From positions 1-5,038 of the forward strand of contig JAQBWG010000155.1 in NCBI GenBank assembly GCA_027625225.1: a stretch of DNA of 5,038 nt. Direction: 5' to 3'. Below the pieces are notes generated by a model that worked only from the letters and a program-made list of their open reading frames with translations, was not told where the DNA came from and did no database searches. Positions 1 to 4,257 of the stretch are shown piece after piece. Numbering within the stretch: the stretch's first letter is position 1; each line of letters begins with the position of its first letter. Source of the stretch: Chloroflexota bacterium. Its GTDB lineage: Bacteria; Chloroflexota; Dehalococcoidia; Lucifugimonadales; VGZR01. The position numbers and the translations under genes were made by a program.

Positions 1-344
1 GACCGGATGCCACTCTTGGCAGACGAGAGATATATCTTGCTCACCACATGCTTCGTCGCATCGTACGCCACTTTCGTCCGCATACCGATGCTTGCCAGAA
101 ACTCATCGATACTGCATGGTAGCCCGTCACGGGTGAACTCAACCGCGTCACCTAACGTCAACAGCAGTTCTTTGCCGCCTTTTGTTACCACAGTGATGCT
201 TCGCCGTGCCATATCTACCAGCTTCACATCGCAGTCGGCAAATACAATCTCTTTATTAGCGTTCCCAGTGTCGCCAATATGGCGCCTGAGTCTCATCGGA
301 AAGACCTCGAAGATTCGTCGCTCTTTTACGCTACTGTAATTCAT
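1..344 (-). CDS. Hypothetical protein with DUF5666-like repeat (3' end missing)
   Basis: An open frame of 114 codons starts at the ATG at 344-342 and runs off the left edge without a stop. An AGGTGGG Shine-Dalgarno (354-348) sits just upstream, which supports the start. The protein begins MNYSSVKERRIFEVF and has no signal peptide or membrane segment in the visible part. Residues about 49-106 (SITVVTKGGKELLLTLGDAV, then a DGLPCSIDEFL stretch, then VAYDATKHVVSKIYL) follow the pattern of DUF5666-type small beta modules: a V-rich strand, a 'dG...s..dl' turn, a 'G..v.V.yD' strand and a final 'a..I.l' strand. That assignment is my inference from pattern, not a search. The biochemical role of this family is not established. 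It lies downstream of the ftsZ-type gene on the same strand, 142 bases away. Its base composition is more AT-rich than that of ftsZ. The reading frame is fairly secure; the function is unknown. Confidence 0.65.
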   Translation of the reverse strand, partial: MNYSSVKERRIFEVFPMRLRRHIGDTGNANKEIVFADCDVKLVDMARRSITVVTKGGKELLLTLGDAVEFTRDGLPCSIDEFLASIGMRTKVAYDATKHVVSKIYLSSAKSGIR

Positions 345-369
345 GAACCCACCTGCAGCTATGGAATCT

Positions 370-398
370 TGGATATTCTTTCCCCGAATTTCTCTCAA
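370..398 (-). promoter_or_regulatory. Candidate sigma70-type promoter for the 1-344 gene
   Basis: On the minus strand TTGAGA (398-393, five of six to TTGACA) is followed after exactly 17 bases by TATCCA (375-370, only three of six to TATAAT). Transcription would start near 363, about 18 bases before the ATG. The -10 box is weak, so this is a candidate only; the gene could instead be read through from ftsZ. Confidence 0.3.
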
Positions 399-427
399 CG
401 CCTGTATTGACGCTTCGAGAGTTTTGT

Positions 428-459
428 CGGCGACGGTGGCACACGCACCACCGTCGCCG
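428..459. other. Perfect 12-bp hairpin between ftsZ and the next gene
   Basis: CGGCGACGGTGG (428-439) is the exact reverse complement of CCACCGTCGCCG (448-459), with an 8-base loop. It begins 28 bases past the ftsZ-type stop codon on the minus strand. It is GC-rich enough to fold strongly in RNA, but no T-run follows it on either strand (the minus strand continues ACAAAACT). It is therefore not a standard intrinsic terminator. It could be an mRNA 3'-end stabiliser, a Rho-assisted or attenuating structure, or a protein-binding site. Confidence 0.6.
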
Positions 460-486
460 ATCACAGCAGAGTGCTAGCTCCCTTGG

Positions 487-1647
487 CTAACCCAGGGGAG
501 TATAGCTAGCCTTTTCTTTACCGAACCCGAAGCCGGGCAGCCGCACTAGCTTTTTCAGGCTGCCGCCAATGCTTCCCAGGTCCGAGAGCGATCCAACCCA
601 GCTTTCTTCCTTCAGGCCGGTCGCGATGAGAGTGAGTTGTACTTTGCCTTCCATCTCGTAGTCCATCGTCATCCCGAAGAAGATTTGGGCATTGCTGGAC
701 GCCACCTTGCGGATAAGCTGTCCCGCCTCGTTACAGCCGCCGAGCGTTACCTCGTGACCGCCGCGCACCGAGAACAGCACACCCTTCGCATCCTTGATCG
801 ACAGGTTCAGCAGCGGATTGCGTATCGCCTGCTTCGCCGCCTCGATCGGCCCCGTGCGTCCGGCCGCCTGACCGATAGCCATCAGCGCGCCGCCCGGATG
901 GTCCATAATGCTCCGCACATCGGCGAAGTCCACGTTGATTTCGCCCGGTACGTTGATGAGTTCGGACACACTCAGTATGCCCTGCGTCACCACCTCGTCC
1001 GCCGTTCGGAACGCCTCCAGCATCTCGGCGTCGTGGTTCATGAACCGGAGCAGCCTGTCGTTATGGATGACAATCAGGTTGTCCACGTACGGCCGCAGCC
1101 TGCGAACGCCCGACACTGCGTCGCCGCGACGTCGCGAGCCCTCGAAGCTGAACGGCGTCGTGACCACGCCAACTACAAGCGCACCCATCTCTTTTGCAAG
1201 ATGAGCAACATAGGGAGCGGCGCCGGTCCCAGTTCCGCCCCCCATACCAGCAGTGACAAACACCAGCTCAGCATCTTTGATAACACGGCGGATCTCCTCG
1301 GCCGACTCTTCCGCGGCCTGCTCACCGACCTTTGCCATGCCACCGGCGCCCCAACCTCGGGTCGCCCGCTGGCCGATCTGGACGATTTCCACCTCTGAAG
1401 ACGCCTCGTGAGCCTGCTCTAACGGCTTCACATCCGTGTTCAGCATCGCGTACCGGACACCGCGCACCGACCGCGACAGCATCCGCTTTACCGTATTGCA
1501 GCCACCGCCACCCACGCCGACCACCTTGATGCGGGCCGGAGCCCGATGCCACTCGTCGTGCGCCTCGTTGTTCTGCTGCTTCAACGGGACACTATGTCCG
1601 TTCGGCGACTCACTAACCTTGGGTATAAATCCGTCTACACGTACCAT
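487..1647 (-). CDS. ftsZ: FtsZ-family tubulin-like GTPase (divergent, short C-terminus)
   Basis: FtsZ polymerises with GTP at midcell to form the cytokinetic ring. The 386-residue product has the family's core in order: an N-terminal extension (1-38), the first nucleotide loop GVGGGGCNTVKRM (44-56), NTD (70-72), the tubulin signature GMGGGTGTGAAP (134-145), VVTTPFSFEG (161-170), HNDRLL (195-200), and the T7 loop GEINVDFADV (235-244), whose D240 and D243 match the catalytic acidic pair. The C-terminal subdomain KGVLFSVRGG to LTLIATGL (288-345) is also present. Differences from typical FtsZ are visible. The usual 'LTRGLGAGANPEVG' loop reads ATRGWGAGGMAKVG (95-108), and the common P in 'IPNDRLL' is H195. 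Only about 40 residues follow the core, ending LPGFGFGKEKASYTPLG, with no long acidic linker and no obvious DIPxFLR-like tail peptide. The start is fixed by the AGGAGG at 1654-1659; a GTG five codons earlier overlaps that site. No ftsA or mur/div genes are adjacent, so this may be a second paralogue. Family assignment is very secure; its role in the main Z ring is not. Confidence 0.95.
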   Translation of the reverse strand: MVRVDGFIPKVSESPNGHSVPLKQQNNEAHDEWHRAPARIKVVGVGGGGCNTVKRMLSRSVRGVRYAMLNTDVKPLEQAHEASSEVEIVQIGQRATRGWGAGGMAKVGEQAAEESAEEIRRVIKDAELVFVTAGMGGGTGTGAAPYVAHLAKEMGALVVGVVTTPFSFEGSRRRGDAVSGVRRLRPYVDNLIVIHNDRLLRFMNHDAEMLEAFRTADEVVTQGILSVSELINVPGEINVDFADVRSIMDHPGGALMAIGQAAGRTGPIEAAKQAIRNPLLNLSIKDAKGVLFSVRGGHEVTLGGCNEAGQLIRKVASSNAQIFFGMTMDYEMEGKVQLTLIATGLKEESWVGSLSDLGSIGGSLKKLVRLPGFGFGKEKASYTPLG

Positions 1648-1653
1648 GTCTGT

Positions 1654-1659
1654 CCTCCT
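1654..1659 (-). promoter_or_regulatory. Shine-Dalgarno that sets the ftsZ start
   Basis: On the minus strand AGGAGG is followed by six bases (ACAGAC) and then the ATG at 1647. An in-frame GTG at 1662 would give a protein five residues longer, but it sits at the upstream edge of this site and has no good site of its own. The ATG is therefore preferred. Confidence 0.85.
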
Positions 1660-1715
1660 CACTTGGGACGCTTCCGGACAATTTGCCCGTTTCCAAATGA
1701 TGAGAGCAAAGCAAC

Positions 1716-1742
1716 ATTAAAACAATGGCGAAATAGTACCAA
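1716..1742 (-). promoter_or_regulatory. Weak promoter candidate for ftsZ
   Basis: The 287-base gap upstream of ftsZ is clearly richer in A and T than the genes beside it. On the minus strand it contains TTTAAT (1721-1716, five of six to TATAAT), with TTGGTA (1742-1737, four of six) placed 15 bases upstream, a short spacing. A promoter is expected here because an intrinsic terminator lies just upstream at 1855-1889, but these exact boxes are a weak call. I see nothing else of note in 1660-1850. Confidence 0.25.
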
Positions 1743-1854
1743 CTAATGACGTAGTAAACGTACTGTTTTTCTTCATTTTTAACACGCCAATTACGACACG
1801 ATTAACCTTTATGAAATCTTTAGAAACAGGATATACCCCCGTTACTTCCGCAAC

Positions 1855-1889
1855 AAAAAAGACGGATGCAATATTCGCGCATCCGTCTT
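1855..1889 (-). terminator. Intrinsic terminator after the aminotransferase gene
   Basis: AAGACGGATGC (1859-1869) pairs perfectly with GCATCCGTCTT (1879-1889), leaving a 9-base loop. On the minus strand the stem is followed by a T-run that reads TTTTTT (1860-1855, its first two bases also pairing) and then GTTG. It lies about 45 bases past the stop codon at 1935. This is a textbook Rho-independent terminator. It closes the minus-strand unit and separates it from ftsZ. Confidence 0.9.
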
Positions 1890-1934
1890 CATGCTCAAAT
1901 TTAATCAGGAAAAGTCTACATAAACGCAGACATT

Positions 1935-2858
1935 TTACGAGCCTTTTGAAAGCACCTTTGCGCGCTCGTTTGCCTGGTCAATAATGTCCAGACCCACCAG
2001 TTCGCCCCACGCCGCAAGTATCTTCGTCGTGATAGGCCCCGGCGCCTTCTCGTTCAACCGCCGCTTATCCACCACGCCGATAGGTAGGATGCAGTACGGC
2101 GTGCTGCTGATGAACGCCTCGTCCGCCGTGTACACATCGTACGGCTGCAGCTTCTCTTCCGAGGTCGGGATGCCCATCTGCTCGCACAGCTCCATCACCG
2201 TCTGCCGCGACACCCCCTGCAGCAGCGCCTCGTCCGTCGGCGTGCGCACCACCCCGTCCGTCACCACGAAAAAGTTCGCCCCGAACGCCTCCGCCACGTT
2301 CCCCTCCATGTCCAGCAGTATCGGGAACGCCTCCGGGTCAACATCCACCGTCTCCAGGTCGCCCATGACGAAATTTAGTCGACTGAAATTCTTCGCCTTC
2401 GGGTCCACCTGCTGTGACGACATCGCCCGCGCCTTCGGGATGACCCCGCTGCCGCCTCGCGCGAACGCCGGCGCGTACCGCACGAAGTCGATGGGGTCGA
2501 TGAATATCGAAATCGTTGGCTTGTTCGCGTCCTGAATCCTGCCGCCGATGCCCCGTGTCACGATCGTCGAAATCATATAGTCGTCGTTCGCCGCCTTGCG
2601 GATGGACTCGTTCTTCGCCACCGTCTCGTGCAGCAGCCGCCCAAGCTCGCCCATGCCCATCCCGATATCGATACGCACGTACTTCAGCGTGCGCTCGAAC
2701 CGTTCCAGGTGTTCTTCAACCTTGAACATCTTGCCGTTGAACGTCCGCAGCGTGTCGTACACCGTGTCCCCGAGCTTGAAGCCGCGGTCCAGCATCGAAA
2801 TCTTGGCCTCGTTCCGCCGCACCCACTCCCCGTTTAGCCATATCCAGTACTGTTCCAT
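1935..2858 (-). CDS. Class IV PLP-dependent aminotransferase (branched-chain or D-amino acid type)
   Basis: Fold-type IV PLP enzymes swap amino groups between amino acids (branched-chain or D-amino acids) and 2-oxoacids, or cleave aminodeoxychorismate. The 307-residue product is of usual length for the family. Visible landmarks are the N-terminal LDRGFKLGDTVYDTLRTFNG (23-42) and the EEHLERF helix (48-54). The probable Schiff-base lysine is K156 in AKNFSRLN (155-162). The PLP-glutamate region is EGNVAEAFGANFF (185-197), with E190 and N195 placed as in the class IV signature, followed by VRTPTDEALLQGVSR. The signature position usually filled by a small residue is F192, so substrate class cannot be read from motifs. 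The ATG at 2858 has AAGGAG seven bases upstream. It is the last gene of a three-gene minus-strand unit, 75 bases after the MOSC gene, and is closed by the terminator at 1855-1889. A cytoplasmic enzyme is expected, as no signal peptide is seen. An IlvE-like role is plausible; a 4-amino-4-deoxychorismate lyase or D-alanine transaminase role is not excluded. Confidence 0.92.
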   Translation of the reverse strand: MEQYWIWLNGEWVRRNEAKISMLDRGFKLGDTVYDTLRTFNGKMFKVEEHLERFERTLKYVRIDIGMGMGELGRLLHETVAKNESIRKAANDDYMISTIVTRGIGGRIQDANKPTISIFIDPIDFVRYAPAFARGGSGVIPKARAMSSQQVDPKAKNFSRLNFVMGDLETVDVDPEAFPILLDMEGNVAEAFGANFFVVTDGVVRTPTDEALLQGVSRQTVMELCEQMGIPTSEEKLQPYDVYTADEAFISSTPYCILPIGVVDKRRLNEKAPGPITTKILAAWGELVGLDIIDQANERAKVLSKGS

Positions 2859-2883
2859 CGAGTCACTCCTTGCATCGCTAATG

Positions 2884-2932
2884 GAGGAAAACCGTTGGTC
2901 CTGAGCCTGTCGAAGGGCGCGCGGTTTTCCTC
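2884..2932. repeat. 11-bp inverted repeat enclosing an intergenic repeat copy
   Basis: GAGGAAAACCG (2884-2894) is the exact reverse complement of CGGTTTTCCTC (2922-2932). The 27 bases between them hold one copy of the GTCCTGAGCCTGTCGAAGG repeat. The right arm ends one base before the MOSC stop codon (2934-2936). The left arm lies 12 bases upstream of the aminotransferase Shine-Dalgarno. In RNA this would be an 11-bp stem with a large loop between two probably co-transcribed genes. No T-run follows on the minus strand, so it is not a clear terminator. Confidence 0.75.
2898..2916 (+). repeat. Intergenic repeat copy 1 (GTCCTGAGCCTGTCGAAGG)
   Basis: This 19-base unit is identical to the core at 3416-3434 and 4093-4111. 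It lies in the MOSC-aminotransferase gap, inside the 11-bp inverted repeat. Repeats of this kind are common between genes in many environmental bacterial genomes and are often mis-translated as peptides such as LSLSKG or RPEPVEG. The parallel to those is from general knowledge. Confidence 0.85.
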
Positions 2933-2933
2933 T

Positions 2934-3389
2934 TTAGGTGTTGATTCCCGTCAACACCCGCACCGCGTCCCCCGTCTTCACAACGCCACCAGATACCACC
3001 CGCGCCAGCATGCCCCGCTGGCCTTCCAACTCATCGCGAAGACCTTCGCGATGCTCGTCCAGACGGTAGCACGGCGTGCACAGCCCCGTGATTTCCAGCA
3101 CCGTCTCGTCGCCCAGCGCGACCCTGTCGCCCTTCTGTAGCGTCTTGATATCCAGGCCCCGTGTGGTGACGTTCTCACGGATGTCGGAGGGCTGTAACCC
3201 GAACGACTCCAGCGTCTCCGCGTCCATCAGCAGCACCTGCCGCTTGTTGTGCAGCCGTTCTGATGACGCGTGCCGGTCGCCTTCGATGCCGACCCCTTCG
3301 ACGAACGTCGCCTTGTCCACCGTCCGCATGGGCTGTTGGTACCCCGTGCAGATGTGCAGCGAGGTCACCCGCCCTTTCGATTCACCCAT
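2934..3389 (-). CDS. Stand-alone MOSC domain protein
   Basis: MOSC domains, named from the C-terminus of molybdenum cofactor sulfurase, are small beta-rich folds that bind or carry molybdenum cofactor or sulfur; many stand-alone members have no proven substrate. The 151-residue product is essentially only the domain. It shows GVGIEGDRH (32-40), the RQVLLMDAETLE strand and helix (50-61), ENVTTRGLDIKTLQKGDRV (72-90), the cysteine motif GLCTPCYRLD (102-111) and the closing GMLARVVSGGVVKTGDAVRV (126-145). C107 is at the position of the conserved family cysteine, and C104 makes a CxxC pair. The ATG at 3389 has GGAGG five bases upstream. It lies between the unrecognised 3472-3882 gene (82-base gap) and the aminotransferase (75-base gap), all on the minus strand. 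No molybdopterin synthesis genes are in view, so a partner enzyme cannot be named. The family is secure; the substrate is not. Confidence 0.93.
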   Translation of the reverse strand: MGESKGRVTSLHICTGYQQPMRTVDKATFVEGVGIEGDRHASSERLHNKRQVLLMDAETLESFGLQPSDIRENVTTRGLDIKTLQKGDRVALGDETVLEITGLCTPCYRLDEHREGLRDELEGQRGMLARVVSGGVVKTGDAVRVLTGINT

Positions 3390-3415
3390 GCCAACCTCCC
3401 TGAGTGCACCCGTTC

Positions 3416-3434
3416 GTCCTGAGCCTGTCGAAGG
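3416..3434 (+). repeat. Intergenic repeat copy 2
   Basis: This unit is identical over 19 bases to copies 1 and 3. It matches copy 3 over a longer 24-base span (3411-3434 against 4088-4111), because both are preceded by CGTTC. It fills part of the 82-base gap between the 3472-3882 gene and the MOSC gene. Confidence 0.85.
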
Positions 3435-3471
3435 AGAGCGGATGAAAGAAAGATTTAAAGAGAGGAATGAA

Positions 3472-3882
3472 CTATTTCCACTCCCAGATCTTCGTCTTGG
3501 AGTTGCCCTCGCCGTCCGACTCCATCTCCAGCACGCCGAGCACCAGATTCAGACGCGACAACTTTTCCGAGCCTGCCTGGTAGTTGATGCTTCCGCGTAT
3601 GCGTATCCCCATGCCTTCGCCGGTGGGAGTCCCAACCCCGAACCCTTCCCATATCACGCTGTCACCCTCATCCGTCATGGTGATGCCCGATACTTCTCCG
3701 TACAACTGCCCCGGGATTCGCTCGTACAAAGTCATCGTCGCCATGGTGTTCGACTTCATCCCCAGCAGCTTGCCCTGTGCCTTGAAGCTCACTTCCATCT
3801 TGACGTGCTTCCCGTCGTCGCCCTTCAATACCCTTGTTCCCGTTTGTTTCCCAGTGCCTTCGCTCAGTAGCTCGCCTAACAT
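3472..3882 (-). CDS. Unrecognised beta-rich 136-residue protein
   Basis: I do not recognise this family with confidence. The start chosen is the ATG at 3882, because AGGAGGTG lies just upstream at 3898-3891. The same frame is open to an ATG at 3975, but that extra part would cover the promoter region and has no good binding site. The product begins MLGELLSEGTGKQTGTRVL. It alternates hydrophobic and charged residues with many glycines (GEVSGITMTDEGDSVIWEGFG, then GIRIRGSINYQAG) and ends SKTKIWEWK. This looks like a small beta-barrel, of the sort seen in allene-oxide-cyclase-like or DUF3224-like proteins; that is an inference from strand pattern only. The stretch GSINYQAGSEKLSRLNLVLG (about 101-120) looks like a family motif. 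There is no signal peptide, membrane segment or cysteine. It is the first gene of the three-gene minus-strand unit and faces the beta-propeller gene divergently. That the frame is coding is well supported; no function is assigned. Confidence 0.8.
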   Translation of the reverse strand: MLGELLSEGTGKQTGTRVLKGDDGKHVKMEVSFKAQGKLLGMKSNTMATMTLYERIPGQLYGEVSGITMTDEGDSVIWEGFGVGTPTGEGMGIRIRGSINYQAGSEKLSRLNLVLGVLEMESDGEGNSKTKIWEWK

Positions 3883-3890
3883 CGTTCTGA

Positions 3891-3898
3891 CACCTCCT
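3891..3898 (-). promoter_or_regulatory. Shine-Dalgarno that sets the 3882 start
   Basis: AGGAGGTG on the minus strand is followed by eight bases and then the ATG at 3882. It lies inside the longer open frame starting at 3975, which argues that the longer form is not the real protein. Confidence 0.75.
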
Positions 3899-3924
3899 CG
3901 AAAACTACCCCTTTGTAAGGGTTG

Positions 3925-3936
3925 GCTAATATTAGC
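3925..3936. promoter_or_regulatory. Perfect palindrome GCTAATATTAGC, possible operator
   Basis: All 12 bases are self-complementary. The palindrome covers the candidate -10 box of the minus-strand unit, the place where a dimeric repressor would block transcription. No regulator gene is in the window, so its ligand and protein are unknown. Confidence 0.4.
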
Positions 3937-3957
3937 ACTCCGCTTGTTTCGCAACAA
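3929..3957 (-). promoter_or_regulatory. Candidate promoter of the three-gene minus-strand unit
   Basis: TTGTTG (3957-3952) and TAATAT (3934-3929) on the minus strand are spaced by exactly 17 bases, with transcription expected near 3922 and about 40 bases of leader. The boxes match the consensus at only three and four of six positions. The spacing, the position and the overlap with a palindrome make it plausible. Confidence 0.4.
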
Positions 3958-3970
3958 TGAACGGGTCTTT

Positions 3971-4005
3971 GTCATTCTGGCACTGAGCGCAGTCGAAGGG
4001 TCTCA
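3971..4005 (+). repeat. Mixed intergenic repeat (GTCATTCTGG...AGTCGAAGGGTCTCA)
   Basis: The left part (GTCATTCTG) matches the repeat at 4177-4204, and the GTCGAAGG in its right part matches the core of copies 1-3. It belongs to the same class of short intergenic elements, often mis-translated as an ALSAVEG peptide. Its hybrid look suggests that the two repeat types are related or recombine. Confidence 0.7.
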
Positions 4006-4023
4006 CGCGGCGCAGCCGTATAT

Positions 4024-4080
4024 CCCCTCTCCCCTTGCGGGAGAGGCCTGTTCGCCACAGGCGGACGAGGGTGTGAGGGG
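4024..4080. repeat. Hairpin-rich repeat (CCCTCTCCC...GGGAGAGG type)
   Basis: CCTCTCCC (4026-4033) pairs with GGGAGAGG (4039-4046) over a 5-base loop. GCCTG (4046-4050) pairs with CAGGC (4058-4062). CCCCTC (4024-4029) can instead pair with GAGGGG (4075-4080) as an outer stem. The unit can thus fold into a branched structure. The sequence resembles a widely seen intergenic repeat often mis-translated as PSPLAGE...DEG; that resemblance is from general knowledge. Confidence 0.7.
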
Positions 4081-4092
4081 TATCCCTCGTTC

Positions 4093-4111
4093 GTCCTGAG
4101 CCTGTCGAAGG
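4093..4111 (+). repeat. Intergenic repeat copy 3
   Basis: This is the third exact copy of the 19-base core, in the same orientation as copies 1 and 2. It sits 12 bases after the hairpin-rich repeat. Confidence 0.85.
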
Positions 4112-4176
4112 GCGAGCAGACACTAAGCATTGCGGTAATGGTTCCGTGTCTGAAGAAGGCCTACACCTAAAACACT

Positions 4177-4204
4177 GTCATTCTGAGCGAAGCGAAGAAT
4201 CTCA
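4177..4204 (+). repeat. Intergenic repeat of the GTCATTCTGAGCGAAGCGAAG type
   Basis: The unit includes a small inverted repeat, ATTCT (4180-4184) and AGAAT (4196-4200). Its reading on the plus strand gives the familiar spurious peptide CHSERSEES. It ends 13 bases before the -10 box of the propeller gene, so it occupies the place of the -35 region. Confidence 0.75.
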
Positions 4205-4214
4205 GGCCAATGGT

Positions 4215-4223
4215 TGCTATAAT
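4215..4223 (+). promoter_or_regulatory. Extended -10 promoter of the propeller gene
   Basis: TGCTATAAT is a perfect TATAAT (4218-4223) with the TGn extension. No good -35 box is found 16-18 bases upstream, where the sequence is the end of an intergenic repeat. An extended -10 can work without one. Transcription would begin near 4230, about 28 bases before the ATG. Confidence 0.6.
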
Positions 4224-4257
4224 CCGCCCACATACCCATCAAACTACGGGAGCAAAA

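Larger units (their letters stand above)
3883..4257. other. Divergent intergenic region with promoters and clustered repeats
   Basis: This 375-base stretch separates the minus-strand unit from the plus-strand propeller gene. It holds, in order, the Shine-Dalgarno and probable promoter of the minus-strand unit, a 12-base palindrome, a mixed repeat (3971-4005), a hairpin-rich repeat (4024-4080), repeat copy 3 (4093-4111), a GTCATTCTGAGCGAAG-type repeat (4177-4204) and the extended -10 promoter of the propeller gene. Short open frames crossing it are translations of the repeats. I see no further gene in it. Confidence 0.8.

Noticed and set aside
7..339. Plus-strand open frame at the left edge
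   Set aside because: The translation is serine-rich and has no domain pattern. The opposite strand has a better-supported frame with a Shine-Dalgarno site and a beta-repeat pattern.
473..510. Inverted repeat with GCTAGC ends around the ftsZ stop codon
   Set aside because: GCTAGC is itself a palindrome, and the inner pairing needs bulges, so the evidence for a functional hairpin is poor.
637..1398. Long plus-strand open frame (253 codons) opposite ftsZ
   Set aside because: It lies wholly antisense to an unmistakable FtsZ-family gene. Its translation is rich in R and H with no recognisable domain, which is typical of a shadow frame in high-G+C DNA.
1984..2535. Plus-strand open frame of 183 codons opposite the aminotransferase
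   Set aside because: It is antisense to a well-defined class IV aminotransferase, and its product is serine-rich with no domain.
3076..3870. Plus-strand open frame of 264 codons across the MOSC and 3472-3882 genes
   Set aside because: It is antisense to two supported genes and crosses repeat copy 2, where it reads as the familiar spurious VRPEPVEG peptide.
3932..3958. Full CIRCE heat-shock element
   Set aside because: Only one arm is exact; the sequence nine bases on (3950-3958) does not match the second arm.
4024..4080. Branched fold that might suggest a tRNA or riboswitch
   Set aside because: There is no anticodon arm, T-loop sequence or CCA-type end, and the sequence fits a known style of intergenic repeat better.
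2898..4111. Repeat copies considered as a CRISPR array
   Set aside because: The copies are about 500 and 660 bases apart with genes between them, not separated by uniform short spacers.
3932..4123. Minus-strand small open frame in the divergent region
   Set aside because: Most of it is translation of intergenic repeats, and it overlaps the promoter region of the minus-strand unit.
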